Shown here one piece after another: positions 13,401 to 25,400 of a stretch of DNA of 64,000 nucleotides. This DNA is from Amblyornis subalaris (taxonomy: Eukaryota > Chordata > Aves > Passeriformes > Ptilonorhynchidae). The position numbers were made by a program, and so were the translations under genes. The DNA lies in NCBI GenBank assembly GCA_018881555.1, contig JACAXG010000013.1, forward strand, positions 9,028,191-9,092,190. The letters are read 5' to 3'. Every line of letters begins with the position of its first letter. The stretch's first letter is position 1. The notes beneath the pieces were generated by a model, which made no database searches, was not told where the DNA came from, and saw only the letters and a list, made by a program, of their open reading frames with translations.

Positions 13401-16400
13401 TGTACTGTTAAGAGACTGAATCAACCACAAGATAATATTGTTACTCAGGAATTGCTAGCTCCAAATCCTGCAGCCTACCCACCAGAAACCCAGCTTCCCA
13501 AAGGGCAGCAAACTTCACGACTACAATCCACAGNACTACACACAAGATGCCAAGAACTGCCTCCTCCACCTCTGTACTAAATCAAACANGTACTAACTGA
13601 CTATACGTGAGACATGACCTCTTTCAGTTGGGTTGTAAAATANGAGATGGTGTGGAAACATCCTCTTCTCCAATGCCGTTCCATCCTTAGGCAGACCAAA
13701 AATTTTAGAGGTTACTCTTACCTTTGAATACCAAACCAAAACAAGCCAAGCCCACCTTTCTCATTCCTAGGAAACCATGATCAACACTAATTTGTAATGC
13801 AACAAACCAGAGATTCCTCCAACCCCTCTCTCTTCCAGTGTTAGCCAACCATAGTCTCTGTGGAGGTGTAACAAACCCACTTTTAAACAAGTCAAGGGTT
13901 TCACCTGAAAAGAAGACTTCTGTTTCAACAGCACAAGACCACCATTATTTACTGAAGATGGAAAAAAAAAAACCCCAGCCAACTAATACTAAACTTAATC
14001 TGAGCAAAGTTGGGTCTATAAGCAGCAATGCACTGCCTTCATTTAATATTCCGACTTTTGACTCATCAGCTCACATTTAAGAATATCCCCACAGGGTGAT
14101 GAAAGGCGAAGTCTGGACACAGCACCAGAATGCTGCAATAAATATTACACCACCACAATCTCTGGGCAGTCATGCCTGTGACTAACAGACACAGAGAACA
14201 CACACTGTAGATCCCAGACCCCCCCACCCCCCCCAGGAGAAACGGAAGGATCTGGTATTGCAGCTCAGACATTTTACACAACAACACTGAAAATTAAGAC
14301 ATCTCTGCTGCGTGTTTTCTTGAAAAGCTGTGCATTCAGAGTGTCTCAGCCTCTCACTTAGGCAGCTGGTCCACTGCAGTACTTACTAAGTACACTCTAT
14401 CCAAGTGTTGGAAGGAATGGAAGACCTGTTATCTAAAGCTTCTCACTTTATTACATTAGCATTCGCAACTGTGAAAGCTATGTAATTATATNTCATATAA
14501 AAATACATTTTAAAAAAAGTTCTACTAGAGTCGAACNAGAGCTTGGGAAAAATCCAAGCAACATTACTATTCACCATCCTAAACACTGACGTCCATGACC
14601 TCCAAATTCTACACAGCCAGATTTGCTGCATTTGAAGACCTAAACTAAGCGCAAGGTAAATTCTGTTTTTTTTAAAAACATGGCTGTACTCAGCTCTGAC
14701 AGGTTATGAAGCACCTGTTAACTACAGGTCTGCTATACTCCGTAATGCCCTTTTTCTACCTAATGNGTGCAGCAGGGAAACAAAACAGAACCAAGTTCCT
14801 CTCTTGAGGAGGGCTGACATAGNAGGCCAGCATAGACATGCAAGATAAGAGATCTTCCTAATGATCACAGCAGCTGGATGATGCCCCTCAATTCCTGTAC
14901 TNACAGCATGTCAGTTGGGAAGAACCAGAAGACTTCACCAAGTGACTTTTAAATCACCTATAATGGCATCTGTAGAGGAGTTTGCTGAAGGAAGCCTTAC
15001 CACCCAACACAAGGGAAGCAATAAATGTGTTTGACAGGAGATCAGCAGTCTGACATAGGACTGACAGTTTCCTTCCTACTTCAAATGGGAAACGGGAACA
15101 GAAACTTCAGCATCAGTTGGAAAGAACAATTTCACTTAGCCAAACCATAGTCGACTATAAACTGGACATTTTAGAAAGAACCCTGAAAATGTAGGATCAA
15201 CTAAATGATATTNAAGTAGAATCACCTCCATGAATAACCCAGAGTATCTAGTGGCCACTGGCATGCACAGACTTTTGTGACAAGAGCATCATAAAGCTCT
15301 CAAAATCAAAATGCAACAGAATCAGTCCGATCACCTTTCAACACTAAACCCACAATACAGTTTAGAAAGGCAGACCTCACTCCCCAGCTCTTTCAAAGGC
15401 AAATTGTCANAGTAAAAAACATTACAACAGCTCTAGAACTCTCTCTTTATAGGAATTCATATTTGGCCAAAAGGCCAAACTGCAACACAACACACCACCA
15501 CAAGAATTCTTTCCCTCCAGACCAACAAGACCAACATTCGAGGCTCATTATTAATCAGTCTTTGAAGGACAGACTGCTTAAATGTCAATGCTTTAATCAG
15601 GCACAAAAAGATTACAAAGAGAGAATCCCTTAAGGCAGTTATTTTTATTCTATTCGTCAAGAATTTGCTACACTCTTGACATGCTAAAAGCTAACCAATA
15701 ATTAGNAGGGCTAAGGAACCTCGAGAAACCAGATGCGGAATGCTAATTTGTGCATGCTTCCCTGAACTCAGGGTATTTCCAAAATACTGCACTGAAATCA
15801 TCAAAAGAGGAAGAAGGGTGTATCACAGTTTCATCAAACAAAGGAAAACCCTCTATATTTTAAGCCTGAGGCCATTGAATCAAGAAGACCTCCAAGTTTT
15901 AGAAACAGCTTTTCTGGCAATACCAGCATGAGCAAAACTCTTTAATGGCAATGTCAGGCCTCTTACAAGGAAGGGCATCAGAGCTCTGGCAGACGTTATC
16001 AAGCTGTTCTCAACACACTTCTCAATGAAAACTCATTTTCGCCNGTGCTTGGCAAAGTGGGGAGCAACCCTGCAAACTGCAAGTTCATCCAGAACGGTCC
16101 TCAGAGGTGTGCAGCCTCTTTGCCATTGACAAGACCACCACAAGCCACCTTTTAATGCCAAGGGACTCATTTCCACCTGAAGACTGCCAGCTTGTGANGG
16201 CACCATCAGCCATTGTGTACAAGGGTTATTAGGCAAGAGTCGTGGAGTAAACAGCAGCAGTGTGTGATCAGNGCACACAGCAGCGTGGCAGGGATGTCAC
16301 ACAGCTGCTTACTGATGTTTGGCNTCCTCCCTTCTGCTCCTCAGAAGTGGGGCTGGCCACAAGTGGGCAAAACCTGGGCACAGCCACCTCAGTTTCCCCT

Positions 16401-19400
16401 CCCAGCAGACATACACCCAAGTTCCTTAACACTACTACTCGCCCACTATTTGTTTTCACCGTGGACAGATATCCAGCTCTCCTTACACAAAGTGACACAA
16501 GAAATGGTTCTGTTAAAATAAACATTACAGAAAAACTCCTCTCTGAAGCTTATACAAAGTAAGTTTGGGTATACTACACGAAGAGATTTTCTTTTGAAAA
16601 AAAGATTTTTTTTACGGTTACCTTTTTATTCACTTCAGTGTTTTGCAGCTTTAATACTATTTCTATGAGGAATTTAACACCTACACATCTTGACTGCTTG
16701 TCCTCCACCCTTCGCATTTTTGGAGAACAAAAGAGAAAAGAAATGGGTTTTTTTTTTCCATTTGGCAACTTTTCTGAATGCCAAGTGTACTTGCAGTTCT
16801 CTCCCACCTCCTTCCACACCCTTTTCTGGCCCTTTTTCACTATTCTAGTATCTCCAAGGAGTTCCTATTGCGAGGTCAGTAACAAGGCACTAGCCTCATC
16901 TTTTGGGCCAGATTAAGTATTGTAAAAACACACCCTTACTACCTAACCAGTCCCAGAAATAAAACTGTTTAAATCCAGATGCTACAATAAGAAATAGCTT
17001 TGTACAAAAATATTACATTACATATTTAAATTTTAATTCATAAGTAAAACTTCTAGTCAGGTTATCAATTCACAGATGAACTAAGTGCATGACCCCACTT
17101 CATGGCAAAAAGTATATACTAAAGGAGGTAAGTTCCCATAAAAAATTCCAGGACTTCACCATAATTCCTGGTTTTACACTCAGGGCTGTCACAGCTGTCA
17201 TTAAAATGAAAACACAGTTTTTCAGGAACAGTAGAAGCAAGGATAGGAAAAGTAATCTTCGAGCAACCACACTCCACATGCTCCTTGNAAGATCACTAGG
17301 AACAGCCACCCTGATATGCTCTAACCCCACTTGCTCCTTTAGCACGGTTTATATNAAGCAGAACTTAATTATCTTCTGGAAAGAACCAAATCAACCTTGG
17401 AAAGTTACAGGTATGAGATTACCTGTCCACAGGTTCCCGTTTGCAGGCTGGCAAGCAGAGAGGAAACAGTGCAGGCACCGCCTGCCCACTGGCACCGGCT
17501 GCGGCTCCACAGGGTCCCCGCAGCTGTTCCGGAGCACTGAGTGTCTCCTGTGACAGCACTGGCCAGAAAATTTAGTCATTTTTCAGCCCCCTACAAGCTA
17601 AATTTACCACCACCCTACCTTCATAGTTTAGAGAATGAGGCTTCAAAATATCTGATCNATACTAACGTATGACCTAGTCTGCACAATCACATCTGCTGAG
17701 CTCTAAATCCTGCATTTAGTATGAAGATTATCATGAAACAAGCTGCTGTGATCTCTGGTTTTCAGTCACAGTTACTTTGGCCAACAGCTTGAAAAATATC
17801 TGTAAATACTATCTGTGCAAGCTGCCAGTATGCTCTGAACCACACAGTGAAAATAATGAGTTTGTTTTACAATCACCTCTCCAACACTAAAGCGTTGTTG
17901 ACAACTCTATCACCAGGCCAGAAAAACCCAGAACCACTGAGTNAATCTTCTAAAGAGCTTCTTGGAACAAAATATAAATAAAAAGAACAGGAAGGATGTA
18001 CAGCCCTCTCAGGACATCCCAACAGCCCGCCAAAAGNTTGAGCTACAGAGACAGGGGCAAGCACCAAGCACCCTAAAGCAGACACAACACCATCAGTATC
18101 AAGACACCAAACTTTCTGAACAAGATGAAAAGGGAGCAAGACTTGGAGAAGATTTTGTGCTTTGAGAATAATTTCACAGGAAGATTAGGAACTTGATGTA
18201 TTCTGGACATGTTTGGTTCAATATTCTTANCTACACTCACACCAGATTCTCAAGTTCATTTAACCAATAACCAGCACTGACTCAACAGGCGCAATGCTAA
18301 TGAAATCTGAGTATTGCTCTGAATTGGGATTTTAACAGCAGGAGCAGCTTAAAAAAGAAAACAAAAAAGCAATAAAAAGAGATCACACCACACCTGGANA
18401 ACAGGGGTTTCAGACAAAGCTGTTCCTACACATACCAGACTCTGGACGCATTAAACCATGACACAAAATTCTTCTCCCAGGTAAAAAAGTGACAGGATGA
18501 GAGAAAATGACCTCAAGCTGCGCCAGGGCAGGTTTAGCCTGGGTATTAGGAAAAATTTTTTCATGGAAAGGGTTGTCAAGCATTGGAACAGACTGCTCAG
18601 GGTGGTGGAAGAGTCNTCATCCCTGGAAACGTTCAAAAAACGTGTGGATGAAGTACTTAAGGACATGGTTTAACGGTGAACATTGTGATGGTGCTGGGTT
18701 GACGGTTGGACTTGGCAATCTTGGAGGTCTTTTCCAACTTTAACAATTCTGTGATTCTATGAAAATACTCAAGAGAATTTCTTTTAGCCTGAGGGCAGCT
18801 CTTCCAGAGGGAAGACACTGCTGTCTGCCATCACTGATNACGGAAAGTTCCTTCCCCAGATCCAAGAGCAGAACTCCTGCAAGCCACCTCTGATCCAGCT
18901 CTCTATGCCGAACCACCAACACACACAGACCACGATTGTTCCTCTTTCCTCTCATACAAGATTCATACATATAAGAGTGCTTAGAATACAATTTCCTTTA
19001 AAATCCTTACTGCACATACATTTTAGGGAGAAGATACCTAAAAATTACATACAAAAGGTGTGCAGCAGACAGCCACACATAAGCAGGCACAGATACAGAC
19101 CAGTCATAGAAAGCAAGTGACACTGACACACAAATTACAAAGCCAAAATGTTTTGTTACCACTTGCGCTGCAGCCCTACTTCCTTCAAATGAACCCCAAC
19201 ATGCACAGGCAAGTTAGATCAGGCAGTAGCCTCTGACTTTTTCTGTATAACTACACACACAGAGATACTGCATGACCATCACACTTACTCAGCACGTTCA
19301 GATTCAACAATTCCACTAAGATTTAGACACAAGAAATGCTGGAAGCCACCAGACCAGGCAGCACAGAGCTGTGCTCATCAGTTCCATTAACTCTTGGGCT

Positions 19401-22400
19401 GGTCCTGTGCAGGGACAGGAGTTGGGTTTGATGACCCTTGGGTCCCTTTCAACTCAGGATATTTTCTGATTCAAATATGATGCCTCAAGCTCCCCGAGGC
19501 TGACTTGTAGCTCTGTCTCAGCTAGACCCAAATGCACTCACTTTTCTTCAGGTAAGGTGGACTAGCACTGGGAATAGGTGTCCCACGTGTTTCAAAAGAC
19601 TGAGCCAGTGCTTGAAGATATCCACTCTGTAACAGAACCACATTCCTTCTCACCGCTTCATTTCAATGAATCAGAATTGGAAATTACATGCAGGAGACAA
19701 ACAAGGATGGTGGAACAGCTTTTCACCTTGCCATGTGTAACTCAGTGACTCACTATACACAAACCCTCAACTTTCTGCAAACAATGCCAGTACACATGAG
19801 CCATTGTCCACAGGGTTATTAGTGCACTGTAATTTCATCTTCTCTTTAATACATCCATGTTCCGGCGAGCAGACTTTACACTAGATGAAGGAATTTGCAT
19901 TAGTCATGGCCCAAGAGCAGAGTGAAACAGGTAGGAGGAAAAGGCCAGGGGAGATAACTTACAATAACCCTTCCAAGTCTGTGCAGAGAACCAAACAGCA
20001 TCACTTGTCACAGACACAATATCTGTACACTTCTACTCTTACAAAGCGATGCACTGGAACATGGATGTCCCATCCCTGGAAGTGTTCAAGGCCAGGTTGG
20101 ACAGGGCTTGGAGCAACCTCGTCTAGTGGAAGCTGTCCCTGGCCATGGGAGGGAGTTGGACCTGGGTGGTCTTTAAGGTCCCTTCCAACTCAAACCATTC
20201 TGTGATTCTGTGACAAAGAGGTGAGACACTCGAAAGCAGCAGCAACACAGTCTCAAGGACCATTCACAGTCCTGTATTTAAAGGAACTATTTCAGAAAAC
20301 AGCATGACCCCAACCAGTTTTAACAACACCGCTCCAAGCCAATCACCAGGGACACTTCCAGGAGCAATGCCCCTGACTTTACACTGTAATGACAGAAGCA
20401 CCAGATACTCATTTAACCAAAGAAAAAGGCTTGATCATCCCTCAGCNGCCAAGGAGATCAGAAACTACAAAGTCACCGCTACTAGATGGAACAACTGTAT
20501 GCGTGTTCCACCCACATCACAATGAATGTTCATTCTAGTTTACTTTTCAGAGTTTTTATTAAAAGTTTACTTTCTTTGGCATTTCACCCAACCTGAAATT
20601 GAGAGGGGGTTTTTTTGTGGGTTTGGTTTTGACTTTTTTTTTTTTTTTAAACAGCTGTGGTTCACAACAATCTTGCAAAAATAATTAATGAGGAGAATTC
20701 ATACACNTACTCCAGGGCAACTTAAACATCACAACATTTCCCTGTTTCCATCAGAGTTTTTTTTTTCCACTCCTTTCTCTCCTGCCCAAGTTTTCCTTTC
20801 CAGGACAGTGTTCAACATCCTTACCCACAAAACAGGTTAATACAGACAGACTCTAAAAACCAAAAAACTCACCCGCCCCAAAACATTTATCCTAATTTTC
20901 TCTACTTGTTTAATATTACATTTTTTTGAACAAGGAAACTTTGTTAGATTCTAAATCCAAGAAAAATCTATTTGTCAATGTCACTTCAGTAAAGCCNGTA
21001 AATATACTCAAAGCTAAAACAGTGCCTTGAACCCTGATTTATTTCATTGGAACCATGAACCTATATCTGACNGAAGTCAACAGGCTTTAACAGCTAAAAA
21101 AGCTGGAAAAAATACTTATTTCTGAAAACTACCAGCAAAGTTTCCTTTCAGGTATTCTGGCCAGACAACAGCTGCAGAGTAGCCAAACCAGAGCCCTCCT
21201 CTGTGAACGAGGTACCTTGTCCAAGGCTCAACATAATGTTATTTGTGTCTCTGAGACATAAATAATCCAAAGACTATATGAGCAATACCTTCAGGCTTGC
21301 TGCCAAAAGCACAACAACAACAAACTCAAAAAAATGTTCAAGAAACAAGCAAAAAACCTTTCTAAGACAGATACTGAAGCCCTTATAGCTGATTATTTAC
21401 ATATANTAACATTTGTTAAAACCAGTAAATGCTCCAATATTGTATTTTGGTTCATTTGAAACAACAGATGGATTTTATTTTCCACATGCAACTAATTCAG
21501 GGCAGATTTCAGCGTCAGAAAGTGTGTTGTACTTAAGGTTCCAAGTAGTAATATATCAGTATCCAAATAATTCAGATTATATGCCAGGTTGTTGAGTACC
21601 TCTGGCCAAGAATTCAACTGTATGTCACAAGTGTGGAGCTATGTCCACATTGCAATGACAACATAAAATAACCAAACAGCACTGATTTCTAAGTAACACT
21701 TTGTGAATTCAAAGTCAATCCTATGATCAGTCACAGATTAATGATGCTAATGGAGGTTAATTTCAATTATCCACAGAAGAGATTTGACCCTGCCCAGTCT
21801 TGGGAGGGAGACACCACATTTTACCGGCACTGGTTTCCCAGGGATATTTAGGATGACTGACTGCTGCCAACGGGCATCAACTGGTATCTGTCTGAACTTT
21901 TGGAATAAAAGNTAAAATGTGTCTACCAAAGAACATCACTCTTGATCACCTCAGAAAACAAGGTGCAAACACAAAGTTANGAAAATGAATTATCAAGCAG
22001 AATTTACTGAGGTAATAGAAGAGTTTGCAACTTGGCTTTTTTTATTACAGGAAACCACAGCTCTAATTGAGATGAAGACTCATGATACTACACTGTGTAT
22101 AGAATAAGAGACAACTACCCACCTAAAGCACAAGACAAAATAGAGGAAAATCTAAGCACTAAAGACTTCCTAACTCATCAAGCTGGCAGCTGAAGAGANG
22201 CAGTTTTCCCAAAGCTTCGAGGCTTGTTGGACAATCCTCCAGGATTGTCAACACTGTATTTACCGTGAGCTTAAATACATTAATTTAATGAGCAGCTGGG
22301 AAAAAAAATGTGGTTTTGCTTTACCTTCAACTCAAAGCTATGTGGCAGGGAAGCGCAGGAGGAAGAGAAGGTTTATTACGATTTCATTAAAGGTAATAAG

Positions 22401-25400
22401 AATGAAGACCTGCTTCATTAACACAGAAACTATATTCTGCTTGGGAATAAGACCCAATCTTAAGAGCTGTCAGCCACCAATATGATACTCAATGTGCCAC
22501 TCCTCATGTACCTCTGTTCTGAACTTTGGTTTTAGTAGATGGCTATAAAAAAGCTTTACAACACCTTTTATTTAAAGAGACTAATTTAATACTAAAGAAA
22601 ACCTCACAAGTCTAGGTCTTTTCTAGTTTCAGCAAGATGCTGATGGAATGTGGTGTCAATGGAGTATATCAACTCTCAAGTCTTTCTTTAAACCTACATT
22701 TTTGTTCATGAAACAATTTTCAGGCATTTGATTTTTCAATCAGACTGAACAAAAATAAAACTGTAACTGCCACCTTCACAGAACTATTGCTAAATTATTC
22801 ATATTACAAGGTTTTATGTTCTTCTAACTGTAAATGATAATTGCTGTCCTGTGAGTGCAGAAAGGCAATCTGCACAGGGTACACAAGGACCCAGGAAGGA
22901 ATTCATTGGCAGTAAATAGCAGGCATGTCAGTACGCATTCATATCACTTTGGTTATCACCAGTGATAACTCATATTTCCACTCTGAAGGTCTCTTCCAGC
23001 TTCCCAACACAGTCACATGCCAACACCAACCCAAGTCTCCGCACAGTAAGGGATCAAAGATACACTGGTCAGTGCACCTCTGATCAGAGTTTCAGGAGGT
23101 TCTCTGGCAAAGACACCAAAGCAGAGAGACACACAACAGTCTCAAGGATTTNACACCAGTTGGCTGCTGCTTCTCTTCAGCCTGAGCTCCAGAACTGCTA
23201 CTTGCATGACAAAGTCTTACAAAGTGTCACCTGTAAAAGAATAGATCGCTAAACAAAAAATGGGAGCGAAAGTGTAAAACAGAGATTAGGTAGTAGAAAA
23301 TTATGGCAGGAGTCAGGTTTCCATCACTCCTCTGTCCCTGTTTTGGAGGCCCACATACTAACAGCAAGGTATTTTTATTAAATAGAAACCACCATCTGCA
23401 ACTTCATTTAACACCAATTTCTTTTTGGCTTTACAGTTACTCCAAGCATCTCCACTCTTGTGGTGACTCTACAATTCTAATTACATTCAATGGCTACCCA
23501 AAAACAACACCCTTGATATATTTACACTCCTAAAAGCTCACCTCGGACTATAGAAACAACGGATTTTAACAATGGTTAATCCCGTTTCACCTACTGAGTT
23601 CACAGAAAATTATTAAAAGGATGAAAAAACCCACTTCAAAATACCAGTTATTTCTGGAAACAAGAAGCAGATGTTCTCCTCTGTTTGGCTCAGCTGTGCT
23701 ACAGTACAAGAGTGCCTTTGTTATGCTGTCAGCAATAATTTATTTTATTTATTACAGCCATTTTATAATGNCCATCAGTGTACTATTTGTGCATGATTTA
23801 CATTCACGCAGATCCATTTCTCTATATCTAAGCCATCAAGAAGCATCATATACACACTCCAAACAGCAGACCCTGTTATGACACAATTCTGCAAATTAGG
23901 TTTTTTCCTCTTTCCAGTGTATTAATAAAAAGGGAACAGGAAGAGAAGAAGGAATTAGTATTGCCAAATAAAGTCGAATTAACATTAATCAAGAATTACT
24001 GCAAGAAGACGAAGTTAGGAAAATACAAGAGCTCNGAGTATAAAAATAAACTCCAACTCTTTGAAGTCAAATAAAGGCAAAGCTTTCTGAACCAGGGAAA
24101 GTAAACACTGTCTAGAACAAAGTCATGAAGAACTAAAAAGATACTATATTGGGAAAAGAATCCATTAAAAATGGAAGAGAGCATGCTCACGGGAGGGGAG
24201 AGGAGGTGAAGGAAAGACAATGGAGCACAATCATTTGTTGTTTGGCCCTATCAACCACTGAGCCTTTATCTGCGGCAGCATGAGCAACTCCCCTAAAGAC
24301 CAACATCAGAGCCTTTGTATGGATCTGATAAGGAATTCTGGGCCTCAAAAAAAAATTAAACCTTTAATGAGAACACACACATGGTGGCATAAGCGTTCAT
24401 CCTTCCCTCCTACTGCTTCGAACAAAAGATTTCTTCCATTAAAATATTCCCAAATTACTAATTTAATATCCCCACCTGTGACAAGAAACAGCTAAAACAC
24501 TGCACAGTAAATCCCATATTCCCAAGCTGCAAAAACTGGATGATCTGCATGTAAAAACACTCACAGATTTACCACCACGCAGACATCTGCATAACCCTGG
24601 GAGACAAATGCAGATATTAAAATATTAAACAAGTGTATGAAATCCTATTGTTTAAGTATAGGTATGATTTTTTTTAAAGTGATTAAATATCCAACTACTG
24701 CCAGGGTTTCCTCTCTCTGACAAGACAGAAGGGATGATTTGTTAGGATAATCTCTTATCAAAACTAACATCTGAGAGAAGCCTCACAAATTCTGCACTTT
24801 CAGGCCATACCTGAGAGACAGGTACACAGCTTTATAACCAGTGTCAGCACAGGGTCACAGGCCATGAGACAACCAAGACAGATGTTTGACTAAGTGGGAC
24901 TCACTCAAATCCTAGAGCAGCATCTGCCACATACATGGGCATCAGTCCACCAGGAATCATTCTGGAACTCTTTCCATACGAAAAGTCACATCATATATGT
25001 ACAATATGCACCTCCTATGATGCACCAAGAGAGAGGAAAGGGATCAAAGTATTTCCCAGCCTTGGGTAGTTCCAAAGAAGTTTCTAAACGCAGTAACACA
25101 ACAGCAATTACATAAAAATGTACACATCATTAAATTTTTGCTACAATCTCTACAAATTCATCAAAATAATTCCCCCTGCCAAATAAATTAAAGATTGTAA
25201 CACATGAAGTATCTGAGCAACAACCACCAAAAAAAAAAAAAAATCAAGTGTGTACATGCCTAATATGCATAACTTATACACTTAAACAATTAGCAAACAT
25301 TGGAATGTTACCACAACACTGNAAACTTGCCCTAACAGAAATTTTTCCAAACAAAAATATTTGTAGCATCAAGAACTAAAACATTTATTTGAGAAAGCTA

